Shown: in pieces, positions 53,299-60,306 of the stretch
Layout: each line of letters opens with the position of its first letter
Position numbering within the stretch: the stretch's first letter is position 1
Assembly: GCA_002436085.1 (NCBI GenBank)
Contig: DIXT01000022.1
Coordinates: 1 to 64,000, forward strand
Direction of reading: 5' to 3'
Length of the DNA: 64,000 bases
Origin: Anaerolineaceae bacterium UBA6073
GTDB lineage: Bacteria; Chloroflexota; Anaerolineae; Anaerolineales; Anaerolineaceae
Translations under genes and position numbers: made by a program
The notes under the pieces: model-generated
What the model was told of the DNA's origin: nothing
The model's database searches: none
The model's input: only the letters and a program-made list of their open reading frames with translations

Positions 53299-53777
53299 TC
53301 GTTCGCGTCATAGCGATATACGCCCCAAAAAGGATGCCTGCCTGCTTGGGTTCGCGCGGCTTTACCCAGCAGTATCGGCAGGTCTTCCACCAGCGGAAAA
53401 TGGCTGAGCTCGTTCAGCGTAAACCAGCGCAGACTGCCTTCAGCGCTTTCTATCAGTTCACCACTAAGCTGCTCCGCCCGAAATACGAAAAAAGAAATGC
53501 CGGCTTTGCTGCCCGTGTCCACGGATACTTGTCCGCAGAGGATCCAGCTAGCCGCAGTCAGACCGCTCTCTTCCAGCAGCTCCCGCCTGGCGGCATCCAA
53601 CACGCTCTCGCCAGCTTCCACATGCCCGCCAATCCCGTTCCACAGGTCTGCCCAAATGCGTTTATCCGGCGCGCCTTTTAAGAGCAGCACTTTATTGGTG
53701 GGGTCGAAAGGGAAAACAAGAACCCTGGGGATTACCATGTATCTGGCAGCGCTCGCGCCTTGCGCCTCTGCTCCCAT
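53271..53777 (-). CDS. Nudix hydrolase
   Basis: 168 residues. The Nudix box GGHVEAGESVLDAARRELLE-ESG is complete, with all metal-binding glutamates. It hydrolyses a nucleoside diphosphate linked to another group; the substrate (8-oxo-dGTP or other) is unknown. AGGAGG sits just before the ATG. Overlaps rsmD at the 3' end, tail to tail. Confidence 0.9.
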   Translation of the reverse strand: MGAEAQGASAARYMVIPRVLVFPFDPTNKVLLLKGAPDKRIWADLWNGIGGHVEAGESVLDAARRELLEESGLTAASWILCGQVSVDTGSKAGISFFVFRAEQLSGELIESAEGSLRWFTLNELSHFPLVEDLPILLGKAARTQAGRHPFWGVYRYDANDQLVMSFSA

Positions 53778-53786
53778 AATCCTCCT

Positions 53787-53824
53787 AAAAAAAACAGCGC
53801 ATAAAACTGAAAAGTTTTATGCGC
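53787..53824 (-). terminator. Terminator of the phosphofructokinase gene
   Basis: On the minus strand GCGCATAAAAC (53824-53814) and GTTTTATGCGC (53807-53797) form an 11-base-pair stem, followed by a run of eight T (53794-53787). Confidence 0.85.
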
Positions 53825-53842
53825 CTCAAGAACGCTGCTGCC

Positions 53843-55015
53843 TCAAACAAGGAACATCGGCAAATTATAAATGTCCTGAATATGCGGGCGGTAGTTTTCT
53901 TTATCGTAATACATATCCACATCCACGTGGCGTTTGCCCTGAGTGGAAGAATCTATCGGAACGGTAGTGTAAACGCCGTTATTAATCGCCACCATTTTCC
54001 CGAAATCTTCCTTGGCGGTTAACTGCATCGCCAGGGTGCCGTAATTTAACGCCACCATGCGGTCAAGCATATCCGCTGGACCGCTGCGCACGAGATAGGC
54101 CAGCTTCTGAAACATAATGTGCTGCCCGGTGAGCGCCTTAATTTGATCGCCGACCAGCTCGCCAATGCCGCCCAACTTCTTGTGACCATAAGCATCTTCT
54201 TCGCCGCTCTCCACAATCACGCCTCCATCGGAAACCGCGCCTTCGGAAATAACGCACATCGCGTAGTTGGACGGGTTGTTTTTCCTGTCTTCCACCAGAA
54301 AATCCGCCAGTTTGTGGAAGTTAAACGGCACTTCACAGATAATGGTGCGGTCTGCGAAGCTTAGGTAGCCGGTCACCAGGCTGGTCTCACCGGAATTACG
54401 CCCAAAGAGTTCCACAATCCCGATTCGTTCATGCGAACCGACTGAAGAGCGGAAGTTGGTAATCAGCGAGACTGACTGCGTGATGGAGGTCGAAAACCCT
54501 ATGCAGTAATCCGTGCCGTAGACATCGTTGTCCATGGTCTTGGGAATAGCCACCACCGGGAAACCTTCTTTATAAAGACGGGCGGAGTAGCTCAGGGTGT
54601 CGTCACCTCCAATGGTAATCAGCGAGTCGATGCCAAGATAATCCAATACTTTCAGGATGTAGTCCGTGTAATCCTTGGTTCCATCAGGTTTCACAACCTT
54701 ACCATAAGCGCTGCCCTGAAGAAACTCCGGGGCGTCCTTTGGACGGACGTTGGAAGGGTTGGTGCGGGAAGTATGCAGGAAAGTACCGCCGGTGCGATCT
54801 ACTTTGCGGACTGCGTTGACATCCAGGGCTTGGACAAGTTCCTTTGTGCTTTCCGGATTGTCCAGGTTGTAGCGCAGCAAGCCGCCCCATCCCAAACGGA
54901 TGCCGATTACATCGTAATCCTGTTCCACGGCGTTTAGTACAACCGATTTGATAGCCAGATTTAAACCAGGAACATCACCACCCCCAGTCATAACCCCAAC
55001 GCGTTTTTTTGTCAT
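53843..55015 (-). CDS. 6-phosphofructokinase, pyrophosphate type predicted
   Basis: 390 residues. GVMTGGGDVPGLN near the N-terminus; the phosphoryl-donor loop reads GGDDT with Asp139 (Gly in ATP-dependent enzymes), and the catalytic loop reads PKTMDND with Lys159 (Gly in ATP enzymes). Asp plus Lys at these two positions is the accepted mark of PPi-dependent enzymes (E. coli positions 104 and 124). It would make fructose 1,6-bisphosphate from PPi, reversibly. A terminator follows. Confidence 0.9.
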   Translation of the reverse strand: MTKKRVGVMTGGGDVPGLNLAIKSVVLNAVEQDYDVIGIRLGWGGLLRYNLDNPESTKELVQALDVNAVRKVDRTGGTFLHTSRTNPSNVRPKDAPEFLQGSAYGKVVKPDGTKDYTDYILKVLDYLGIDSLITIGGDDTLSYSARLYKEGFPVVAIPKTMDNDVYGTDYCIGFSTSITQSVSLITNFRSSVGSHERIGIVELFGRNSGETSLVTGYLSFADRTIICEVPFNFHKLADFLVEDRKNNPSNYAMCVISEGAVSDGGVIVESGEEDAYGHKKLGGIGELVGDQIKALTGQHIMFQKLAYLVRSGPADMLDRMVALNYGTLAMQLTAKEDFGKMVAINNGVYTTVPIDSSTQGKRHVDVDMYYDKENYRPHIQDIYNLPMFLV

Positions 55016-55059
55016 TAAGAACCTCCAAGAAATAAAAAATCTAAACGCACAATTTCCTG

Positions 55060-56286
55060 CTAATCTTCATGCAGCGGTCTGGGGCTGCTCATCACCCACC
55101 AGCGCGTCCATTCCAAGGTAATTAATGCCGCCAAGGGCAGAAGGGTGATTACCCAGCTTGCCTCTTTTGAGGACCAATTTTCGGTGCGCAGGAAGCTTTG
55201 CCAGTTGCTGTAAAGAAAAAGCAAGAGAACTGTCCAAAAAATTATTTTACCAGAAATCTTCCATTTTTCTTGAAGAAAATCGTAGAAAAGCAGAAATCCA
55301 GGCCAGGCAAGCAGCAGAAATGAGGGGGAACCAGCAGGATTAAACAGACTGAATAGAGTCAGCGTAAGCAGCAGCTTCCAGCGAAAGCGTCTTTCGTCGC
55401 TTTCACCCAGCCCGTACCATTCGACCAGCATTGTAAAAAGTAAGAGCACATGCAGAGCCACCGACAAGGGTACTACCGCGCCCGGAAAAAAGGAAGCGAG
55501 GCGCATTATTGGTGTGTCCAGCCAGTCCAGGCGGGGTTGTGCCGCGATAAAGCTGGAAAACCACTGCGGTATCCACCCCGGAAAGAGAATGAGCGATGTG
55601 AGCGCCAAAAAGGCGAGACCAATAAAAAAGACCGGGAGCGCTTCGTTCTGTTTGCGCCCATTCAGCCAGATAAAAAGAAAAGTCGCAATGATCAAGCCAA
55701 TTGGCAGCATCCCCACGCATAGAAACAATAGTACACCAGCAGAGGTTACCTTGCCCGTTTGCGCGCTGCGGCAAGCCGCAAGCAAAGCAAAAAGAAACAG
55801 CGGCAGTATACTCGCGGAGAGTATGAGCTTAAAGAACGGATAAGAGCAGGTAACCAGCAGGGCAAGCAGAATCCGTTCCCAAGCGCACATGCGCGCACCA
55901 GCCAGGTCCACCCCGATCCAAATACTACAGAATATCGCTGCCGCTGTAAGGGTCATCCAGATTGCCCGGGCGACTGTATAAGGCAAAAAACTTAACGGGA
56001 TATAAAGAAAAACGTACCAGACCAGGTCAATAAACCTACCCTGACTAAACGCTGGCGGGCTGAATCCGGTTTCATTATAGAGCGCCTTTGCCTCTGAGTA
56101 AGCGTCATCAGAATATGGTGAAGTTCCATCCTGCATCCACCCGCGCGCAGCGGACCAGCGCGGCAGGAATTCATCCTGGTATAAAAATTGCTCAGATAGC
56201 TGCATATTGAGCACTATCAAGCCGGCAGCCAGCGCCGCGACCAGGAGAGGAACCCAATATTGAGCGGTTTTTTTAAGAAGCACCAT
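55060..56286 (-). CDS. GT87-like polytopic membrane protein (DUF2029)
   Basis: 408 residues with about ten predicted membrane helices. The first extracytoplasmic loop, QDEFLPRWSAARGWMQDG then SPYSDD, matches the start of GT-C fold mannosyltransferase-like proteins of the DUF2029/GT87 group, in which an Asp in this loop is catalytic. It would transfer a sugar from a polyprenyl-phosphate donor to an acceptor outside the membrane. It lies 44 bases upstream of the PFK gene on the same strand. Confidence 0.75.
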   Translation of the reverse strand: MVLLKKTAQYWVPLLVAALAAGLIVLNMQLSEQFLYQDEFLPRWSAARGWMQDGTSPYSDDAYSEAKALYNETGFSPPAFSQGRFIDLVWYVFLYIPLSFLPYTVARAIWMTLTAAAIFCSIWIGVDLAGARMCAWERILLALLVTCSYPFFKLILSASILPLFLFALLAACRSAQTGKVTSAGVLLFLCVGMLPIGLIIATFLFIWLNGRKQNEALPVFFIGLAFLALTSLILFPGWIPQWFSSFIAAQPRLDWLDTPIMRLASFFPGAVVPLSVALHVLLLFTMLVEWYGLGESDERRFRWKLLLTLTLFSLFNPAGSPSFLLLAWPGFLLFYDFLQEKWKISGKIIFWTVLLLFLYSNWQSFLRTENWSSKEASWVITLLPLAALITLEWTRWWVMSSPRPLHED

Positions 56287-56360
56287 TACCTCGTGATTAA
56301 CGAAAGGATTTTAACCGTTGGTAGGGCTGCGGTCAAATCTCAAAACTTCCGTAGAAAAGA

Positions 56361-56685
56361 GGGTGTTGAAAATGTCCAGAACAATAAAAAATGAACAACT
56401 TTATATTCAAGAAGAACACAATATGTTCATAAACCCCTCCCCTTTGATTCCCCTCCCCAGCGTCTCGTTTCAGTGTAAAACTTTCCGCACGATGCTGGTG
56501 AGGGGAAAGATGTTTGCAGGTGGGGGCGGCCGCCCCCACCTGCAAAAGAACCACCCTCTCCCAGCAGATTGACGCTAAAAAACGAACGAGATTCGAAGCT
56601 GGGAGAGGGCAGGGTGAGGGCAGATTTAAATTCTTAACTTTGAAAAATTTGGATGTAATCGATTAACCAATGTTTTTCAACACCC
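56361..56685. mobile_element. Complete MITE-like element, 325 bases
   Basis: Perfect 12-base terminal inverted repeats GGGTGTTGAAAA (56361-56372) and TTTTCAACACCC (56674-56685). It is flanked by a 21-base direct repeat, 56340-56360 and 56686-56706 (TCAAAACTTCCG-AGAAAAGA with one differing base), which is best read as a long target duplication. Inside are a 34-base perfect palindrome (56513-56546) and a further inverted repeat CCCTCTCCCAGC/GCTGGGAGAGGG. No transposase is encoded. Its right 60 bases recur at window position 1-64. It would be moved by a transposase from a full-length element elsewhere in the genome. Confidence 0.8.
56513..56546. repeat. 34-base perfect palindrome with GC-rich core
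   Basis: Two 17-base arms without a spacer, centred on the GGCC of a GCGGCCGC (56526-56533). In RNA or single-stranded DNA it would form a very stable hairpin. It is inside the MITE-like element. Confidence 0.85.
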
Positions 56686-56710
56686 TCAAAACTTCCGCAG
56701 AAAAGAGAGC

Positions 56711-56739
56711 TTTTCTATTACGCCTGAAAAGGATATAAT
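56711..56739 (+). promoter_or_regulatory. Possible rpoD promoter
   Basis: A perfect TATAAT at 56734-56739, preceded after 17 bases by TTTTCT, a weak -35. It would give a leader of about 115 bases before the rpoD ATG. It starts five bases after the right-hand direct repeat of the MITE-like element, so the element may affect its activity. Confidence 0.45.
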
Positions 56740-56860
56740 ACTCGCCTTGTAGAAAAAGCTGGAAGCAGCAATATTGGAAAAACACTTGAATTTGACTCTG
56801 AAATACTGTACTCTATGGGTTAAGTGCGATAAATTGTATAGAAAAGGTACCAATAACTGA

Positions 56861-58063
56861 ATGGCAAGAATAAATAACGATAATCAAGTTCTCGACGACG
56901 ATCGCGAATCCTCAGCTCTTGAACGTCTGTTGGACTTCGGCAGAAAAAAAACTTATGTAACATACGACGACATCCTTCAGTTTTTCCCGGATGCAGAGCA
57001 GGATCTGGATCAGTTGGAAGAAGCATATACCGCCTTGCTCGGCGCCGGAATCAACTACACAGAGGAAAGTTCGTCTCAGGAAGAACCAAGTGAAATTGAA
57101 CTTTCCGATGCGGTAATCGAGGAAAGCCAGCTGGATGACCTTGCTAACATTGACACTGACGATACGATTGGTCTGTATCTAAAGGAAGTCAGCCGGGTTC
57201 CCCTCCTTCATGATATTGAGGAAGAGCAGCATTTAGCCCAGCGCATCGAGCGCGGACGTACAGCGCGCGAAGAATTAGCCAAAGGCAATATCGGAGCAAA
57301 AAGGCGGCTTGAACTGCGCACGTTAATCGAAGACGGCTGGGCTGCCCGCGAGCACCTCATTACGGCTAACTCCCGGCTGGTTATCAGCGTCGCGAAAAAA
57401 TACATGGGGCGCGGCGTTCCTTTTCTGGATTTGATCCAGGAAGGCAACATCGGTCTGATCCGCGCGACCAAGAAATTCGAATACCAACGCGGGCACAAAT
57501 TCAGCACCTACGCCACCTGGTGGATCCGCCAGGCAGTCACCCGCGCGATTGCCGACCAGGGACGCACGATCCGCGTGCCGGTCCACATGGGCGATCAGAT
57601 CAACAAGCTCTTGCGCGTCCAGCATCAGCTCACCCAAAAACTTGGCAGGGACCCCAGCGTGGAAGAATTAGCAGAAGCCCTGGAAGTACCGCCAAAAAAG
57701 GTCGAGAATATGATCCAGGTCGCGCGCAGACCGCTTTCGCTGGAAACGCCGACGGATGACGAAGAAGATTCGGTGCTGGGCGACTTCATTGAAGACGACG
57801 AGGCGCCACCGCCGGATGACACCGCCACATACAACCTGCTGCGCGCGCATCTGGACGAAGTGCTCGACTCCCTTCCTCCTCGGGAGGTCCGCATTCTGCA
57901 GCTGCGTTACGGCTTGCTGGACGGGCAGGCCTATACCCTGGAAGAAGTCGGGCGAAAGATGGGCGTCACACGCGAACGTGTCCGTCAGATCGAAGCCCAG
58001 GCGCTGACGCGCTTGCGCCATCCCAGCGTACGCCGCAAACTGCGCGATTATCTCGGAGAATAA
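56861..58063 (+). CDS. rpoD: RNA polymerase primary sigma factor
   Basis: 400 residues. A short region 1.1 (about 1-75), an acidic linker, region 1.2 (DTIGLYLKEVSRVPLL), region 2 with the core-binding and -10 recognition block (FLDLIQEGNIGLIRATKKFE, TYATWWIRQAVTRAIADQGR), region 3, and region 4 with the -35 helix-turn-helix (LEEVGRKMGVTRERVRQIEA). The complete 1.1-4 layout identifies the housekeeping sigma factor. A small hairpin follows the stop codon. Confidence 0.95.
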   Translation: MARINNDNQVLDDDRESSALERLLDFGRKKTYVTYDDILQFFPDAEQDLDQLEEAYTALLGAGINYTEESSSQEEPSEIELSDAVIEESQLDDLANIDTDDTIGLYLKEVSRVPLLHDIEEEQHLAQRIERGRTAREELAKGNIGAKRRLELRTLIEDGWAAREHLITANSRLVISVAKKYMGRGVPFLDLIQEGNIGLIRATKKFEYQRGHKFSTYATWWIRQAVTRAIADQGRTIRVPVHMGDQINKLLRVQHQLTQKLGRDPSVEELAEALEVPPKKVENMIQVARRPLSLETPTDDEEDSVLGDFIEDDEAPPPDDTATYNLLRAHLDEVLDSLPPREVRILQLRYGLLDGQAYTLEEVGRKMGVTRERVRQIEAQALTRLRHPSVRRKLRDYLGE

Positions 58064-58070
58064 CCCACAA

Positions 58071-58100
58071 TTGCAGCCGGATCGCTCTGGCTGCAATTCT
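58071..58100 (+). terminator. Hairpin after rpoD
   Basis: TTGCAGCC (58071-58078) and GGCTGCAA (58089-58096) with a 10-base loop, followed by only TTCTT. It could be a weak terminator or an RNA-processing hairpin between rpoD and the next gene. Confidence 0.5.
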
Positions 58101-58116
58101 TAAACAGGCGGCTGTG

Positions 58117-59025
58117 ATGGAAAGCAAAAACCCAGCAAACAAGAATACCAGATCGGATACTGGAGCATCTGCTCCGTTGCATCTGCAGATCAGCACCCCA
58201 GATCCGCATGAGGACACAAAACCCGTACGAATTGCCCTGAATAACCCAGCAGCCCGGAGTGAGATCACACAAGCCGTGCCTGCGCTTACCTCGCAGTTGG
58301 AGGACACCAAGCCTGTTCAAGTCCATGCCGCTTGGGCAGAACCAAAGCCCGCGCAGATCCCCGAGCCCACAAGCGCACAATCTGAGGAACTTCCAGACTG
58401 GTTGATTGCCTTCGCGCACGAGGATACGCCTGTCGAAGCGCCGGCAAATCCGGAAGAAGATACCAGAACGGTTCAGATCCAACACGCAGAAGCGCTGTCT
58501 GATGAGGAACTTAGCGGGATGACCTTAAGCACGCCTGCGCTGCAAGCCGCTGACGACGAAAGTGGATGGACCCTGGAAAACACTCCGGAACCACTCAAGC
58601 CGGAAATCACGGCAGAACGACAAGAAGACCTTCCAGAAAGTGAAGTTCCGCGCTCTGAAGAAATCGCCACTGAATCTTCCGACAGCGCTGAAGCCTTGGT
58701 GGAACCAACAGTTGTGCCGAAGGACAATGCGCCGGAAAACCCCCAGGAGCTCGCGCTGGCCACAGCCCTGGATGAGGGCAGTCTTTCAGAAGCCAGGGTA
58801 ATGCTCACGGCAATAAAAACGGACCCTGCCACCCGCGCAAGCGCGCTCAGCGTGCTGCGTTCGCGCTTGGATTTACGCGCGGAAAGCCAGCCGCTGTGGG
58901 AATTCTACGCGGACCTATGCAGCGCGGATAATCAACCCGGGCTTGCCAGACAAGCACAGGAAACAGCAGAAAAACTAAAAAACGCATCTGGAGAAGAATA
59001 TGGAACGATCGCTGGTATTGGTTAA
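58117..59025 (+). CDS. Acidic repetitive protein with TPR-like C-terminus
   Basis: 302 residues, very rich in Glu, Pro, Ala and Thr, probably disordered for the first 210. A short motif is repeated: EDTKPVRI (about residue 30), EDTKPVQV (about 65) and EDTRTVQI (about 113). The C-terminal 90 residues (LALATALDEGSLSEARVMLT and following helices) look like one or two TPR-type repeats. No signal or membrane segment is seen. Not recognised as a family. ndk starts inside its last 26 bases. Confidence 0.65.
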   Translation: MESKNPANKNTRSDTGASAPLHLQISTPDPHEDTKPVRIALNNPAARSEITQAVPALTSQLEDTKPVQVHAAWAEPKPAQIPEPTSAQSEELPDWLIAFAHEDTPVEAPANPEEDTRTVQIQHAEALSDEELSGMTLSTPALQAADDESGWTLENTPEPLKPEITAERQEDLPESEVPRSEEIATESSDSAEALVEPTVVPKDNAPENPQELALATALDEGSLSEARVMLTAIKTDPATRASALSVLRSRLDLRAESQPLWEFYADLCSADNQPGLARQAQETAEKLKNASGEEYGTIAGIG

Positions 59026-59449
59026 ACCGGACGGCGTGCAGCGCGGTTTGGTTGGCAAGGTCATCACCGCTTTGGAAGAGCGCGGTTTACGCCTGACGGC
59101 CGCCCGTTTTTTACAGGTTAGCCGGGAATTAGCCGAAGCGCATTACGCGGTGCATGCGGGCAAGCCATTCTACGATGCACTGATTGCTTTCATCACTTCC
59201 GCACCGGTCATGGCAATGGTCTGGGAAGGCCCGGACGCGATCGCTGCCATCCGACAGACTATGGGAAAGACGCGCGGAACGGAAGCCGCCCCGGGCACTA
59301 TCCGGCACGACTACGCGCTTCAGGCGCGTTTTAACATCACCCACGCCTCGGATTCCCCCGAAAACGCTGAAGCGGAGATTGCTTTGTGGTTCAAACCGGA
59401 AGAAATCGTGGCCTGGTCGCGCGATATAGAGAAATGGATTTACGAATGA
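59000..59449 (+). CDS. ndk: Nucleoside diphosphate kinase
   Basis: 149 residues. SLVLVKPDGVQRGLVGKV at the start and the phosphorylated His in ARFNITHASDSPENAEAEI are the family marks. It transfers the gamma phosphate between nucleotides through phosphohistidine. The ATG lies within the preceding gene, preceded by GGAGAAG. Its stop overlaps the next start (ATGA). Confidence 0.95.
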   Translation: MERSLVLVKPDGVQRGLVGKVITALEERGLRLTAARFLQVSRELAEAHYAVHAGKPFYDALIAFITSAPVMAMVWEGPDAIAAIRQTMGKTRGTEAAPGTIRHDYALQARFNITHASDSPENAEAEIALWFKPEEIVAWSRDIEKWIYE

Positions 59450-60183
59450 CAGAACATGGTTTTTCAGATTGGGTAGTTGTTTACCGCGCCAAGGGCTTGG
59501 TTGACGGTGAAATGATCAAGAGTTTCCTGGAAGCCCAGGGCATTCCTGCCAGCATCAGCCAGGAGGCTGCTGGTAGAATTTACGGGCTTACTGTCGGGGA
59601 CCTGGGCATGGCCGAGGTGCTCGTTCGCGCGCAGGATGAACAGAAGGCGCTCGAGCTCCTGCGGGAGATGGAAGCTGGAGAATTTGAGAATGAAATCCTC
59701 ATCAGCGAGGACGCTGACCAAAAAACGCTCGGTCCGCAGTCCATCCCCGATGAAGACGAACTGCAGCAGCGCAAAAAGGTTCTGATCTTGTGTACTGGCA
59801 ATTCCGCCCGCAGTCAGATGGCGGAAGCGGTGGTCAACAACGACTGCTGGGACAAATGGGTAGCTTACAGCGCTGGGACCAACCCGGCGGCGGAGATCAA
59901 TCCCTTCACCCTTAGGGTCCTGGACGAAGCCGGTATTTTCCATCAGGGCGAACCCAAATCTGTTGAGGTATTCAGAGGACAGGAATTCGATCTGATCATC
60001 ACAGTTTGCGATAACGCCCGCGAAACCTGCCCGCTCTGGCTGGGCAAAGGCAACCGCATCCACGTGGGCTTTGAAGACCCCGCGGCGGTGCAAGGCAGCG
60101 ACGCCGAAAAGCTGGAAGCTTTCCGCAAAACGCTAAAGCTTATCCGCGCCGCAATTCCAGCAGTGCTTATGCAGTACGAATGA
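59446..60183 (+). CDS. DUF2007-arsenate reductase fusion protein
   Basis: 245 residues in two parts. Residues 8-78 are a DUF2007-like ferredoxin-fold domain (WVVVYRAKGLVDGEMIKSFL, then AEVLVRAQDEQKALELL). Residues 110-245 are a thioredoxin-linked arsenate reductase/LMW phosphatase domain: P-loop LCTGNSARSQMAEAVV with nucleophile Cys116, and the redox pair Cys188 and Cys195 in VCDNARETCP. The redox pair favours ArsC over a tyrosine phosphatase. Usual family enzymes have Cys in place of Ala121 (CTGNSCRS), known to be dispensable. No other ars genes are adjacent. The fusion is unusual; it may reduce arsenate, or act as a phosphatase under control of the N-terminal domain. Translation is coupled to ndk. 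Confidence 0.82.
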   Translation: MTEHGFSDWVVVYRAKGLVDGEMIKSFLEAQGIPASISQEAAGRIYGLTVGDLGMAEVLVRAQDEQKALELLREMEAGEFENEILISEDADQKTLGPQSIPDEDELQQRKKVLILCTGNSARSQMAEAVVNNDCWDKWVAYSAGTNPAAEINPFTLRVLDEAGIFHQGEPKSVEVFRGQEFDLIITVCDNARETCPLWLGKGNRIHVGFEDPAAVQGSDAEKLEAFRKTLKLIRAAIPAVLMQYE

Positions 60184-60216
60184 CTCCGGATTCAGCATAA
60201 AGTTATATAAAGTGCC

Positions 60217-60247
60217 AGCCGCCGCTCAATTGGCGGCTTGTCTTTTC
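60217..60247 (+). terminator. Terminator after the ArsC fusion gene
   Basis: AGCCGCC (60217-60223) and GGCGGCT (60232-60238) around an eight-base loop, followed by TGTCTTTT. Confidence 0.7.
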
Positions 60248-60271
60248 CCGGTCATAACCCGACGAAGATAA

Positions 60272-60306
60272 TTGACAAAGGCAACCCTATCCGTTATAAA
60301 CCCAGC
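60272..60306 (+). promoter_or_regulatory. Consensus promoter giving a leaderless transglycosylase mRNA
   Basis: TTGACA (60272-60277), exactly 17 bases, TATAAA (60295-60300), then CCCAGC and the ATG at 60307. Transcription normally starts about seven bases after the -10 box, which is the A of the ATG. No ribosome binding site exists between. This is the clearest case of a probable leaderless message in the window. Confidence 0.75.

Larger units (their letters stand above)
56340..56706. repeat. 21-base direct repeats flanking the MITE-like element
   Basis: Left copy 56340-56360, right copy 56686-56706, one mismatch (T56352 versus C). Target duplications of this length are unusual; some IS4/IS1634-group elements are known for long and variable ones. 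Confidence 0.7.
56287..56860. other. 574-base intergenic region with a MITE-like element and the rpoD promoter
   Basis: Between the divergent GT87-like and rpoD genes. It holds the complete MITE-like element 56361-56685, its flanking direct repeats and a putative rpoD promoter, annotated separately. No protein gene is credible here. Confidence 0.8.

Noticed and set aside
56318..56572. Small open frame spanning the left part of the MITE-like element
   Set aside because: It runs across the terminal inverted repeat and the palindrome, encodes no recognisable protein and has no ribosome site.
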